In this document: positions 1 to 12,687 of the stretch, piece by piece
How positions within the stretch are numbered: the first letter of the stretch is position 1
Layout of the letters: each line of letters starts with the position of its first letter
NCBI GenBank assembly: GCA_020747065.1
Contig: JAGMVK010000026.1
Location: 310,001 to 374,000 of the forward strand
Direction: 5' to 3'
DNA: 64,000 nucleotides
Source of the DNA: Cadophora sp. MPI-SDFR-AT-0126
Lineage: Eukaryota; Ascomycota; Leotiomycetes; Helotiales; Ploettnerulaceae
Made by a program: the position numbers and the translations under genes
The notes under the pieces: generated by a model
Told to the model about the DNA's origin: nothing
The model's database searches: none
What the model saw: only the letters and a program-made list of their open reading frames with translations

Positions 1-1515
1 TACGCAGCAAGTGGTTCCAACACGGGATGGTCGAAAACAAAGAAAGGTCAAGAGGTACTACAACCGTCAAAATGCCCTCATCGATGCCTATCTCGGCAGT
101 GGCGAGGAGGAGCAGTTCGAAATTGACGACGCACTGAAGAATGGCGGGAAGGTAAAATTTGCAGTCAACGCCAGTTTTATCTGTAACTTCGGACTCTTCG
201 TTATTCAGATGTATGCAGCTGTTTCTACTGGCTCGTTGTCACTGTTTGCGACAGCAGCGGACGCATTCGTAAGTTCGCAGATCCTACAGTACCCTTTCTT
301 CAGATATACTAACGTTATGCCCAGATGGATCTTGTCAGCTCGATGATCATGTTAATCACATCTCGATTGGCAGCTAAGCCAAATATTCAGAAATTTCCTG
401 TGGTATGTCACATTCATTGACTTCGTCAAATCAGTAATCTGACATCCGGCAGGGGCGTAAGAGAGTCGAGACTGTGGGAATTATCCTGTTCTGTGCTTTG
501 ATGACGACAGTCTCGGTACAGTTGATCGTGAGTTGTCTGCAGAGCGTCATTCTGGGGGAACTTACTGATCATGCGCTTAGATCGAGTCTGTTCGCAGCTT
601 GGCACGCGGTCCTCACGATTCAGAGGCTCTGCATATCATCCCCATCGTATTCGTCTGCATTGCAAGTAGGACTCCTTTGTTCGCCCTCACTCCGAAAGTT
701 TCCATGCTGATGCAGGCACAGTCTTTGCAAAAGGATGCCTTTTCGTGTACTGCTTCATTCTCAGAAGATACCCAGCCGCAGGTATTTTCATGGTAAGTTT
801 GCTTATTCATCAAATTCGTAGACATCGCTGACTTTGTCCTTTAGATTGATCATCGCAACGATATCGCAGTCAACATCTTCGGTCTGATCATGTCAATTGT
901 CGGCAGTCGTTTCAATGTCGTATGGTTCCTCGATCCCACCGGAGCAATCTGTATTGCGTGTTTGATCTTGTACTCCTGGGCATCAACTGCATTCGAGCAT
1001 ATGTGGTATCTGGTAGGGAAATCAGCACCGCAAGATTTCCTCAACAAATTGGTGTACGTATCTGTCACGCACGACAAGAGAATTTTGAAAATCGACACAG
1101 TAAGCCTCCCCATATCCCAGTATCCATTTCTCGCGCAATGCCATGAAGACGACAGAGAGCTTACTGACATGCTTTCCACCTGCAGGTTCGAGCATATCAT
1201 GCCGGCGACAAATATTACGCGGAAGTTGATATCATCATGGATAGAAAGGAGACCCTCGAAGTAACGCACGACGTCAGTGAAACTCTGCAACGAAAGCTCG
1301 AAGGTACTTCACCCAGCCCAATCCCATACCAGCTCTTAACTAATACCGATCCAGGATTGGGCGATGTCGAGCGTGCATTTGTACATGTTGACTACGAAGA
1401 TTGCCACAGTGTTGCGACCGAACACAAAGCCTTATATGAGGTCAAAGTCAAGGAAGTGAAGGAGCCGTTCGTGAAGAGGATACAGCAGAAGTTCAAGTCC
1501 AAGTCGAGCGAGTGA
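1..1515 (+). CDS. Cation diffusion facilitator, Mn-type (5' partial)
   Basis: Membrane cation/proton antiporter of the CDF family, probably exporting or sequestering Mn2+. The 5' end lies off the window; the reading frame is already open at base 2. I place exons at 1-268, 325-402, 453-527, 581-665, 716-792, 845-1099, 1186-1303 and 1355-1515; all junctions are GT-AG and keep phase. Splicing the first intron creates a DAFMD motif, and exon 6 carries DHRND. These are the paired DxxxD sites of TM2 and TM5 that mark Mn-type CDFs (Zn types have HxxxD). Other family landmarks are VETVGIILFCALM, GPHDSEALHIIPIVF and the soluble C-terminal domain (YYAEVDIIMD, THDVSETLQ). The DAFMD motif depends on the first intron being removed. 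Metal specificity is inferred from motifs only. Confidence 0.88.
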
Positions 1516-2711
1516 CAAGTGAAGAGTGTTGAAGTGGGATTTTGGCAAAATTAATTTGGCAACATACATTGGTCGCGAGCTTGGGGATTGTAAAAGTTTG
1601 TCTATTGTATGATCATGCGAGTATTGGATGTAATGTTAAATAGTATATAATGAAGTTCTGACACAACCAAAGATCCAAACCCATGTCTGATGGTGCCGAA
1701 ATGACGAGGTGTCGTAATTAACACACTCTTAGTGCACATTCTAGCCTCAGACAGCTCCTTTTATTGACTCGCTTAGAACGAGTGGAGTCATGGGGACATG
1801 TAATCGTCTACTAATCGTGTGGTTAGCTGAGGGAAACACCATGTAACAAATGATTAATGAAGCAATAGAAGACGATGACGACATCTGGGGCGTTATATTT
1901 CATTTCAATCTAGCATGGTGGTGAGAATATGTATCTGCTAAGACGGAAGGCTTGAAACAAGACTAGTTTATACTTTATGGCAACAATCATAATTACTCAT
2001 TTTGGCTAGGAAAGAATAATATTGCGGAGCAAGCTCACTGAACTCGAGTCAATGAAATGACGTTCTTTTACCTAATACGCTGCTGCTGCTCTAGTAGTAA
2101 CAAATCACACTTTTCAGCCGTAAAGCTCTGGTAAAAATTAAGCATCCGTTGACGAAAGAGGCTAGCAACCTCATTCGTACATGCTCAAATCATTGTCGGA
2201 AAAGGTAAATATCGGCGCTCGAACCTCGATAATGTCTCTGGGAGGGGCGTCGAAGCGAGCATTTATTTGTTTAAATGATGTAAGAGGGCAGCTTTCATTA
2301 ACATAGTCAGAAATTTGCAAAAGCAATTGATCTTGTGCTTTCATTAAACTCAAGTCGTGCCTTTACGTCTATCTTCGAGTGGGACATCTTCATGAGAACC
2401 ATCTCCTCTTTGCATTGATTCCTCAAGAAATATCATCTGTAGTCTGGACTGTATTTGAGGTAGTATGTTGTGCTTTCATACCCGCGCTTCACATAACCTG
2501 TCTCCACCAGGTCCTCGTTCTTCAAGATACTGCCGTCGCAAAGGGTAGTCGGGAAGTCTTCGACCGGGGAACCAATCGGACGCCACACACTGTGTGCACC
2601 TCAAATTATAGAACATTCTTTCCAAGACCAGCAAGGAACTTATTTGATTAGGCATGGAAACCTGGCCGTAATTTCTCTCTCAAGCCCATAAGTAAAACCC
2701 AAACTGGAAGC
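1516..2711. other. Intergenic, no supported gene
   Basis: This stretch follows the CDF stop codon. Only short frames without ATG starts or family resemblance occur (for example on the minus strand at 2171-2353, which opens with TTG). I see no RNA gene or repeat. The first few hundred bases are probably the 3' UTR of the CDF gene. Confidence 0.5.
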
Positions 2712-2978
2712 TTAAGCACAACGGTGGTCAACCGATCCTTCAACTCTCTCCTCCATCTTCTCGAAGTGTAGCTTTAACTTCCCCCTCTTCCAGTCATGAA
2801 GACTAGTAAAATACCCCTCCTCGCTCGAACCCCCCCATTCTTCACCCGTCCGAGTCACCTTCACATCCTGTAAATCGACCCCTATCGATCTGCCACCACT
2901 CGCCGCAGTAGATTGTGCCGCATCATAGCACACTGTTTTTCGAATGTGCTCTGCTAACTTCCCATTCGACGTCGTCAT
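2712..2978 (-). CDS. Small hypothetical protein, 88 aa
   Basis: An 88-residue frame starts at an ATG in good fungal context (GAGAAAATG). It is hydrophilic and charged, with LHDWKRGKLKLHFEKMEERVEG near the C-terminus divided between basic and acidic helix-like stretches. I do not recognise the family. Just upstream there are possible splice signals (a GTCAATTAC donor at about 3113 and an ACTAG acceptor at about 2998 on the minus strand), so the frame could be the coding exon of a gene with an intron in its leader. It may equally be a chance frame; nothing in the neighbours speaks to its role. Confidence 0.25.
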   Translation of the reverse strand: MTTSNGKLAEHIRKTVCYDAAQSTAASGGRSIGVDLQDVKVTRTGEEWGGSSEEGYFTSLHDWKRGKLKLHFEKMEERVEGSVDHRCA

Positions 2979-3654
2979 TTTCTCCGTTTCAATTGCCTAG
3001 TACGCATAGGTGAAATGACAAGTTGGTTGTTGCAGGGGCGAGTGGTGAGAGGGATTTTGAACAGTCGTCGAATCCCGGCAAGGGACCATTTAGCAGATGT
3101 TAGTGTTGTAATTGACCTCGAGGACAGGTTTGTTGATACTGGCATGATTGAAGACTGTAGATCGAAGTTGTCGTGACTCAGCATCGACATGAATCTTGAA
3201 TGACCCGTGACAGAAGTTCGTTGAGAACCGACAATACCTCGTACCGTCACACTTAGACAGTATGACCTCATCCCCGTTTCTCACAGATACTGGCTCTGGT
3301 GTCCAAGCCAAGACAGGAACGCGGGGGTAAAAAACGCAATGACAAGATAAGAACGGAAGCCGTTAAATTGCACTATGTATAGACAGTAAGCGGCTCAAGC
3401 GACATAAAAGAGGATCATAAAAGTACCGTCCCAACCATCCATGTCCATGAACATCTCCCTCGCACACCTATGACCAGCCATGTAAAAGACCTTTGCTGCT
3501 GGGAAAATAGCAACTGCGCAAAAATATGCAGTCATTATGTGCGCAATATTCGCATGATCTGACCCGGTCCACCCAGAGCCGAATCCACTAGTTCACTTCG
3601 CTCCATACCATATTCCTACAAAACAAGCCAACCCAAATTGAGATCTGGCGAGAT
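2979..3654. other. Intergenic, no supported gene
   Basis: The region lies between the small frame at 2712 and the SCC3 stop codon. It contains a 46-codon minus-strand ATG frame at 3395-3535 and a TTG-started frame at 3090-3311. Neither shows a recognisable domain. Confidence 0.4.
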
Positions 3655-6600
3655 CTAATCACCCATAATGTCGTCTTCGTCCTCATCTGTACCACCCGCC
3701 GCTTCGCCGTCGCCTTCGACGCTGCCCTCGGGCTCTTCTTCAAGCAGCTCTCGTCTCCGTAGATCCTCTGCTGTGCCTTCCGCCGGTTCGACATCCGCAA
3801 AAGGGTCGTCCTCTTCGTCTTCTTCGACGGCAAATTCCTTGCTCTTGGCAGCTTTCTTTGCATCCGCAGCCTGCTGAGCTTTGCTCTTGTGACTCTTCTT
3901 TGCTTTGGTCTTTGGCTCATCGAGATAGGCGATGACATCTTTGAAGTTCGGGCCCAAGCGCATCCGATTTCGTTGAAGACGTGACCGTAATTTGCCCTTC
4001 AAAGGTCCTGTAGCATCAATCACTTGTGCTAGAATGGCAAGTACGAGTTTGCCTGTAAGTTCGCAGAGTTCCTTCTCTGCAGTGAGGGTCTCAGCTTGTC
4101 GCTCGCTATCCGTGACATCCTCTTCGTCATCTTCTGGTTCCTCGTCAAGCTCCTCTGGTTCGTCGTCGTCGCTCGGCTCAGCCAACTTCTTCTTCGCCTT
4201 CTTGGCAAACTGCTTCTCCAGTGCATCAAATATAGACACCAACTCCTGTTGCACCTCCGGCATGACCTGGTTGATGAGCGTCAAGTAGTATGGGCTCTCG
4301 TTGGCGTCAGCCTCAGCACTCTTGGGCTTTTCCGAAGGTCGCAAGGTAGTAAACAAGACATGAATGTCGAGAAGAGTTCCGGCTCCTATTAACCGAACAG
4401 GGTCGAGGGTAGCTCGTGACGAAAATGCAGCTGTCAAATTCTGGATGAATGTTTCCTGCCATTCCTTGAGATGATCGATCTCAATATCTGGAATGTCATC
4501 TTCGATCGCCACGGCGTCTGTCAAGGCTCGAATCTTCCACATGAAGTAGAACATTGCTGACTTCATAGCAGACAAGACGATTTCGTCTTCGAGGGCGTCA
4601 ATTTCTTCATCATTGGCATCTTCAAAGACTCCTCGGGCAATGATGTCTAGAAGTATCACGATAGGAAGTGGATCTCCACCAGAAGATGCGTCCTCCAATG
4701 TATCGACCGAGCTTGCGATGGTTGATAGCTGCTCTAATCTGATGAGAGTGTGAGAAAGATCCCTGAGGACTTTGTCCCTAAACGAGCCTCGGACAGCGAT
4801 ATTGCCGGTCTTATTTAGTTGACGTAGAGAATTAGCTGTATCTTCCCAGAGTAATAGGATCTTGTTGTCAGCAATCTCCTCGAGTTCCTCGTATCCTCGA
4901 GCATGCAAGAATGCGGCCACTGCTTCCGAGAGAACTGTACGATCTGCATGACCATTGAACTGAGCGCTTATTTCATCCAACAATTGGGAGTAAACGGTTG
5001 TGTCCTGTCGAAGCTCTTGAAAAACACCCAGGTTCAATGCGTGCTCCAGTCGGAGTACAAGCGTCACTGTCTTTGGATCCGCGCCATATTTCTTCAGTAG
5101 CCGGGGGATGAGACTGGCTAAACGACGTGCAGCATTGTCTTTTGCTTCTGCAGCTTCTGCCTTCGCGTTCTTACTTCTGCCTTTTTCCTTGGCAGACTCA
5201 TCCACCTGAGCAAGGTTGACCTTAACGACGGCGTTCAAGATTTCTAGAAGAATGAGTTCTTCCTTATCAGATGGCCTGAAGCTTTCTTTGACGGAACTCT
5301 CGTCGTCGCCGTCTGATACAGCAGCTGTGTGATCGTACAAGAGATACCCGGCCAGCACCTCCCAGTCTTTCAACACTGGCAATTTCTCGTACAGTGCCTG
5401 TGCAGCAAGAGTGAATCTTGACTCTGAGCCGGATACGTCGAGGAAATCCGCGACCTCGATTTGACTGGGCAATTCATCCGAATCCTGGGCATCGTAGGTC
5501 AAAAGACTTTCGGCAAGACACTTCAACCTGATCCATTCACCGCGTGGTGAGTCGTAGTCATCGTCATCATCAATAGTGAGAAGATTTTCAATGGCCTCTT
5601 CGCCACCGAGTTCCTCCACTCTTAGCTCATACAGATCGTTGATATTTTCCGAGAAGAATCCAACAATGGCTTTTCGTACCTTTGGCTCAGAATCGAATAT
5701 CAATTTGCCGAGGGTGTCAATGTCATCTGGCTCCAGCATGCCGGCTTCACGAATCAAGTCCATCAATTCCACAGCAGCTGCTCTGATTCCTGGCTCCGCA
5801 TCTCGAATTGCCATTTCAACCATACGAGGGCGGAATCGTTCGACAAAATGGCGCATGCCTCCAGGATTGAGGTTCTTCATCAACTTCGAGAGTTGCTTCA
5901 CAACTTCTAGTCGCATGGGTCCATGAGTATCAGAAAGCATCCAGCCCATGTATCTCAGATACTGTCCCTCAAAGAAGACACTCTCCAACGTAATCATCCA
6001 CGATCCCATTGCCTCGGCACATTCAATTCGGATTTTGGGATCGACATCACGATATCTATGGGTGTATACAGTATCAAAAAATCCTCGGAGTCGTAGTTCT
6101 AGGAACGCCTTGTTATCCTCGTTCTTCTTGACTCTCCGCTGGAAATCTGCCAGCCGAGCTTTGTTCGCGCCCTTTTTCTTCTTTTCTGACTCGAGTTGGC
6201 GCTGAACTTGTGCAGCAAGCTCAATCTCGTGATTGGCGACCCGACACATTGCAGTCATCATTGTCAAAGCCACGAGCGTAGCAGTATGCCGAAATGGTCG
6301 CAGGGTTGAGGAAGACAAGCTGGAAATCCACACGTCGATGTTCTCTATTAAAGGTTGTTCGTCATATAGTATTCCAGTGTCATGCATGGCTTGAATAAGC
6401 TGATCGAAGAAGCCGACCAAAGAATCTCGAAATGCGTGGCTGCTCTTCGCTTTCGATATGAGGGGATAGTCCGTGATATTTTTCTGGGACTGGTCAGTAA
6501 AGAACATTTGTCTGCAAATAAGAATAGCCGACCGTCTGATGCTCCTCCTGAATATCTGCCAATTTATTCATGACATTATCTTCATCGTTGACGTCGTCAC

Positions 6601-7224
6601 TTGTGATTCCAATCGCACACCCGGCACTTCTGAGCACCAGGTTGACTAAATCAGCCAACGAGGAGATGTTGTCTTCATTGTATGCTCTCAACCATCGCGT
6701 TACGACATCTTCAGATGGATCGCCGCTTTGGAAGACATCAGCTGGAAGGCAATTAGCAAGATGCTCGATGCCCACAAATAAGAGCGCGTACCGTACAACC
6801 CCTCAGCATCCTTATCCGCGATCGCGACACGCTTTCCGCCCTTCTTCGGCCGAGCAGGGAGCTTCACAGCAAGAGGTTCTTCGCGCGAAGATGTGCCGTT
6901 CACTTTGGCCTTCTTTACTGCAGGCTTCTTGGTCTTCTTTGCCTTCCTCCTGACTTCTCGCAATTCTTCTTCTGCTGCGCTTGCGATAGCATCGTCACTG
7001 TCCTCTGCTTCCTCCTCTAATTCTGACGCGTCATTCTCACCATCCTCGTCCGTTCGTTTTCTCTTCGAATTCGCGGATCCTGCTTGCGACGAAGGCGCCT
7101 CGGGGACGAACTTTTCTGGTGCCTTCACGGCGCGTCCAGACTTGCGCCTGGTTCCTGTCGCGGCTGAAGAGCTCGTCACGTCGTTGTTGGAGATGTCCAT
7201 GAGTGGCGGTCGTCGAGTAGTCAT
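3655..7224 (-). CDS. SCC3: Cohesin subunit SCC3/STAG family
   Basis: Nuclear HEAT-repeat subunit of the cohesin ring (Scc3/Psc3/STAG), which binds the kleisin Scc1 and DNA for sister-chromatid cohesion. Exons on the minus strand are 7224-6792, 6741-6533 and 6489-3655, giving about 1158 aa, the usual fungal size. The start is the first ATG (MTTRRPPLMD). The N-terminus is basic and low complexity (KRKRTDEDGE, KAKKTKKPAVKKAK), as expected for a chromatin-binding tail. The STAG domain begins around residue 160 (VVTRWLRAYNED). The conserved stromalin domain lies near 350-435 (YTHRYRDVDPKIRIECAEAM, YMGWMLSDTHGPMR). The last 120 residues are strongly acidic and end DEDEDDIMGD. The second intron has a weak GTCGGC donor, but the splice restores frame. 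It is the only clear essential gene here. Confidence 0.93.
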
Positions 7225-10200
7225 TGATACATTTAGCGCGATCGTAGATGAGATAGATAATATGAAGTGCGTTCTGTTGTTGTTGCGCGTTCGATTATCT
7301 CGGCATGGTGCTTTCGTGTTGATTGTGGCGCGAAGTGGAGGGAGAGAGAGTCGCGATGGTGTTTTCACGAATCGGGCCTAGCGCGAAGTCTAATCATGTC
7401 TGGGCACAGAACTTCACTTTAGTTCGCGCCATCATTCAACAGCACCACTAGTACTGTATCCAAGCTTCCTTTGTCTTTCTGGAGAATTCTTTCGAAAAAA
7501 ACAGACAGATCTTGGTTATATCATCGACTTCTAGTCTTCGCATCAGACTTTAACAACTGATTCTCTCCGGATTCTATTGAACTCTCGTTAATATAGAGCA
7601 TTCGAGAGCGTCATATTCTATGCGCCTAGTTGACCTATTCACGGCTTCGATTCAGGTCCCACATGTCACATTTGGTCCTCTCCTGCCGTCCTTTTTCAAC
7701 AGGTATTGCAAGTTCCGGCTGCGAGAGACGAAAAGTGTAGCATTGTATAGCTAGCTTGGCTTCTGCTGAAGGTACTTCCACTTATCTACAGTTCTCGACT
7801 TTATTCTGGCGTCACGAGATCTTGATATCGCCATCGCCTCTACAAATCAGAAGCAGAATGGACTTGTTCATACTCGTGGAATTCAATCTCTGACGCCCGC
7901 GCCTTCCACCTCGCAGTTTACATCTTGCGATTGACCAGCCTTTGTTGGACATTGTCTTGTTGCTCAAATACAGTACACATTTAGCTGACGTCCCGCGATC
8001 TTGCCGTATGTCACAATTTTTATGCTATTCTCTATCTCACCTGGGACAAGGGCATACTCGGAGTAGAACCCAAGAAAGAAGTTGTATGTCCTGCCATACT
8101 GCTGTTAGGGTGTTCGAATTCCGGCAATTATTAGTTATACGACCCTGCTGTGTATACGGTCGTATTTGCAATGGTGGCTGGGAGTGGTGACGATTGTCCA
8201 TGTGCATGAAGTATCCGGCGACGCGACCCAAATTGTCTTGGTTGACTCTTAAGCAAGCAAATACAGAGTGGCAATGCTGAACTCGGCTCGTGCCGCCTCT
8301 GACTCGGGAGGAGCCCGATGGTGACAAGTCTCTGTGCCAGATCTGTCCACGTCGTCGTTTTGGATTCCAAACATAAGACGGCACATTGCGCTGATTTTTG
8401 GTGGCTGGAAATGACCTTGACCGGAATGATTACCTTTGTATCCCGGAATGGATGTCTGATCAGTTCGTGATCGGAATCGACGATCGAGCAGATATTTGGA
8501 CAGATGGAGCCCGCTATCCAATGCCGAAAAAGAAGGTACTCAACGAAGCATTAGACTTCACTTTTGCAAGTGCCGTTCTTGAATAACCTCAGCTGATCTG
8601 GACTGTTCAGCTTGACTCGTTTGACCTACTGTCGTTGTTCCATCTCTCTCAGAAGGCAAACGAAGTTTCCGAGACACTCAGTCGTCGGCCCGGCCATCCC
8701 ACCACCGGCAGGATTTCAAGATCGCATGGCATGAAACTTGTTTGACCTCCAAGTGGAAGAAGAGGATCGGACGAATTCCGTACGCACTATGCACTTTGTT
8801 CAATTTAGCAGTTTGTTTACAGAGATTACACCCACAATTCCAAATACTGTTCCATAGCTTTGCGATACACATTGATTACTTTTGCTCCATTTACGCCTGC
8901 TCCGTTGTTGGAATAGCGACGACCTCACTTGCTGGCAGATCCAGTTGCGCTCTCCTTGATTCGAACATGTTATTCGAACCGCCAGCAGTGTAACCTAATG
9001 GGGTTGAGGCGGTTGAAACCAGGTCAGCTTCACGTGCTTAGGCGTTTGGGTTTCCGCCAAGCTTAAAACACGGCACGTCTCGGAGCCGCAATACCTGCGA
9101 CAATATTCAGATCGCATTGTACTTTCTATGTGATCTGCAGGTGGCGCACGCTCAGTCATTTGTTGGGGGATCCTAGGCGCAGATTCTTTGGAGCATGATC
9201 TGCCGATGTTTCCCGATTGTGTTGACATCTCTCGAAACATCGAACAACTCCAAGACCAGCGAGCATTGGCAATGCTTATTTTGGGCTCATCATCGGCTAC
9301 ACACGCCATGTTTGTTATGTCTGAATGGCCAAACTTTTCAAATGGTTCTCATTTTCCTCTAAATTCACTGAAATCACGTCTGAAAGTTCGATGTTTTGAA
9401 TCACCTCGTGGTCCGGCCTGTAACCACCAGGAATATATTCATGACCCACAATAACTCTCGATAAATGCCTTTTACCAAGTTAGGCTCGCAACTCAAAACC
9501 GTAAAGAGGAGCCGAAAGTTCGAAAATAAAAGGCTTGGCCTTGATTGGCGTGTCTTGGAAACGTGCACGGTCCAGAATGGTGGCTTTGTTTGACGCCAAA
9601 GTATCGTAGCGCGCATGGACAAAACTCTTCCTCTCATCCAATCAATTGACTGCATTGCACTCTTTTAGCTTCTATAGACTGGCATGGGTTTGGGGGATGC
9701 GCGACTACTCCACACTCGAGAGATTCGTTTCGTCAATCATCCATTACAGTCGACAAAACCTTCCTTCGTTTGACGACCGGCTATGCGCTGAGACTCGCTT
9801 CAGAAAGGATCACTCGCAGTCAGTCATTCGTACTCCGAGATGTCGCCGTGTCAGTCAACTTGATGTTTTGACAGATCCATACACCGCAAGAGCCCAATCG
9901 TCCACCTCGCCTGCCGGTTAGCCGTCTCGTCTCCTTCTCCTACGACCTCATGCGACATATCCATGACATTTGTCTTAGAAGTGGAACTTCATAGACATCT
10001 TAGCATGACTGAGTTCCGATGTTGACTTTCCGGTTATAGCAATCCCAGTGAGAGGCAAAACACGGCCCTGCCTTCACTCCTAGCAGGCAGGTATTAAAGC
10101 TGCTCAAATCCCCTCTCTTTGAATAGCATCAGCGATCAACAGTTCTTCGATTTTGTCTTATTTTGTCCTATTATTTTCTATTCTACAGCCGTTTACGATT

Positions 10201-10275
10201 GACTCGTGACAACCCTCAGTCTTTTATATTCAACAACTTAGTTTTAAGTATATCCACCACAAAATCACCGCAATC
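7225..10275. other. 3 kb gene-free interval
   Basis: This is the longest interval without a supported protein gene apart from the transposon region. Several 60-115 codon frames on both strands (for example minus 8037-8384) overlap one another, lack conserved motifs and mostly lack convincing starts. I see no tRNA, tandem repeat or transposon signature. It should hold the promoters of SCC3 (left) and of the Egh16-like gene (right). Confidence 0.45.
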
Positions 10276-11137
10276 ATGCTCTCCAAGGTCATCCTCAGTG
10301 CTCTGGCAGCATCTTCTCTCGTCGCTGCTCATGGCAAGGTCGCAGTCGTCGTAAGTTCTTCTCTCTGCTGACACATTTTTTCAGCTAACATCATTCCAGA
10401 ACGGTGATATGGGAGGAAACACCACCGCTCTCGGCATAATGGGAGGCATCGTTCCCGGCCCGGGCAGAAACAAGGTCACCGAGGTTGACACTACAGTCTT
10501 CAACAAAGTCAACCCAATGAGCGATGGTCTCGGAAAGACTGCTGGTGGCGGCAAGAACACCCTCGCCGGCATGTCAGCTGTCGTTGCTCAATCCGGAGAT
10601 GTCCTTCCTCAAGTTTCCGATGGAGGCTCGATCTCCGGCACCTGGCACACAGTGACCACTGATGGTGCTGGCCCAGTCACCATGGTCCTCGATACCACAG
10701 GCACGGGTGCCTTCTCCCAAGGAACCAAGCTCCAAGTCACACAACAAGTTCCAGGTGTCAATGGCAACATCCGCGCGCCCAAGGACCGCCGCTTCTTGCG
10801 CCGTATGCTCATCTCAGCTGGTATCGTCAAGCGTGCGTCAAACGTCAACACCGATGAGCCAATGGCCGGCACTATCCCAGCTGGTACCACATGCACAGGT
10901 ACCGTTGGAGGCCAATCTGGTGTCTGCCTCGTTAAGGTCGCCAACACCAACCCAGCAGGCCCATTCGGCGGTGTCTTCGCTATTCAGATGGCCGGTGCAG
11001 GCGGCGCCGCAGCTCCAGCTGTTGCCAGTGCTGCGAACGCAGCTTCCGCCAGCGTCGATGCCAGCGAGGACAACTCTGCTGTCCAGACCGAGGCTGACAC
11101 CAAGCGCTCGTTTGTTGCCGCAGAGTTCAGCGCATAG
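10276..11137 (+). CDS. Secreted Egh16-like (GEgh16/GAS-type) protein
   Basis: Predicted extracellular protein of the fungal Egh16/GEgh16 family; members are known as infection-stage or appressorium-associated secreted proteins, with no defined enzymatic activity. There are two exons, 10276-10350 and 10400-11137, with a 49-base GTAAGT-CAG intron, giving 270 aa. A signal peptide is evident (MLSKVILSALAASSLVAAHG). The mature start and core match the family: MGGNTTALGIMGGIVPG, then GMSAVVAQSGDVLPQVSDGG and SGTWHTVTTDGAGP, with a CTGTVGGQSGVCLVKV cysteine pair and a GPFGGVFAIQMA segment. The C-terminal 45 residues are an Ala/Ser-rich tail that looks disordered. Family assignment comes from remembered motifs. 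A pathogenic lifestyle should not be concluded from one member. Confidence 0.85.
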
Positions 11138-12687
11138 ATGTATCTTCAGGATGTCGGATATCGGCAGCTCAATTTCACCAGGGCAAGGGAGGCTTGTGAG
11201 GATGCAGTTACGGAGCGATGCAATGTCATTTGCTGCCACCCTCTGGGGATAAAAGGGAAACATTCTGGGATTGTTCCTTTCTTTTCATACTACTGTACTA
11301 CATTAGGACAGGTTGTACATTCATTCAATGTCAACGTTGATTTAGCTCACTTTTCTCTCCTTTTCTTGACATTTAATGATACTTTGATCGCCAACTTGGA
11401 CACTTGTCCACGTTCCATCTTTACCTAGATCTTTCTCCTCATTCAACGGGAAGGTAATTCATCAAAGCTTTCCCACTCTTCAATCCGTCTCTCCACAACT
11501 TCGCGCATAAGATGTATTGGCTACCTGAACGTCCCTGAAGCGACAGCCTGTAAGCGAGGTGTAACCCTACAGCCCTGGCAGCAACGCAGCGCAGCGGATC
11601 CTGGACTGGAATCATTGGCGAGGATCATGGCCACGGATTCTAAAACCAGCTTTGCCTGACAATTCTCCTCTCCAGTACGAATAATTAAGATCAGAGGGGC
11701 AAAGTAGGTGCGGTAGTGAAGTACATGGAAGAAACAAGCCTAGATTCTGGGAAACGCGAGAGGGGAACTTCAATTGATGAGAGAGTAGAGCAAAATCAAC
11801 GGTCGGTCAATTGACAATCACTAAGACGCTTGAGTGGCTGTTAAGGTAGGAGTGTGGCACTCTCAAAACTTCTTCCAACGTTCTTTCTCCTTTTGAGGTG
11901 AATGGTTCACGTATCATCAACTGCCTGCAATAAGAGGAGTGATGACAATAAGTGACGACCTTGGCGAAGTGGGAAATTCCCGCCGCAACCATGCATTGAT
12001 CATCGTTTCACCAACAAATAGCAACACTCGACCAAATCAAGCGAACGAAATTGTTTACCAGCACCTGACCAAGATAAACATTACGCAATTATGACGATGC
12101 AAAACATTTGGTGAGGCTGATACTCGAGCCTGACGGTTTCTTTACAAGTCTTCTTTGCCAATCGTTCTGCCCCTCTTCAAGCCATGTCCCGCCATGCTCC
12201 ATTTCCCGGCTCGCAAATCATTGACGATGCAAATTCGCGGCCTTGAGATCCCCTCGAGACTTCTGCACCGAGATCCATTGGCGCCGGTTGAAGATGGAGT
12301 TTAACGATGGGAATTTGCATTTGTATACAGTTTATAGGTTTTCGCAGGGGAGGAGGCCAAGGGATGACGAGGTTTAGAGAGATATTCAGGTGCGACTTGG
12401 GTCTGACGGCGTTCAAGTGAAGCGAGGAGTCGGACGGTTGGTTTTCTGTGAGCATATTTATATCGTGGCGTCTATACGAAGGTACTTATATATTTCTATG
12501 CATTGGTGTATATATGCAACAAGATGACATGGATGATCTAATGGGATAAGATGACATGAGAATGTGGGCCAACGAGACTATCTATCTACCAAGCAAGGTC
12601 TAATTGTATGCATAAAATCCTATATAGAAAGACTCCGAAACTGTCAACAAGTCTAGCTTCTGACACAGGAACTGAATCTACCAGTCG
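11138..12687. other. Intergenic, no supported gene
   Basis: The interval contains the 3' regions of two convergent genes. Only short, unconserved frames are present. An AT-rich patch near 12470-12640 is consistent with terminator and polyadenylation sequence. I find no RNA gene. Confidence 0.45.

Noticed and set aside
3090..3311. Minus-strand frame of 73 codons next to the small hypothetical gene
   Set aside because: It opens with TTG, not ATG, and no upstream exon could be joined convincingly.
3395..3535. 46-codon minus-strand frame with a Cys/Met-rich sequence (AGHRCAREMFMDMDGWDG)
   Set aside because: It starts at an ATG and looks composed, but matches no family I know, lies just downstream of SCC3, and is short enough to occur by chance.
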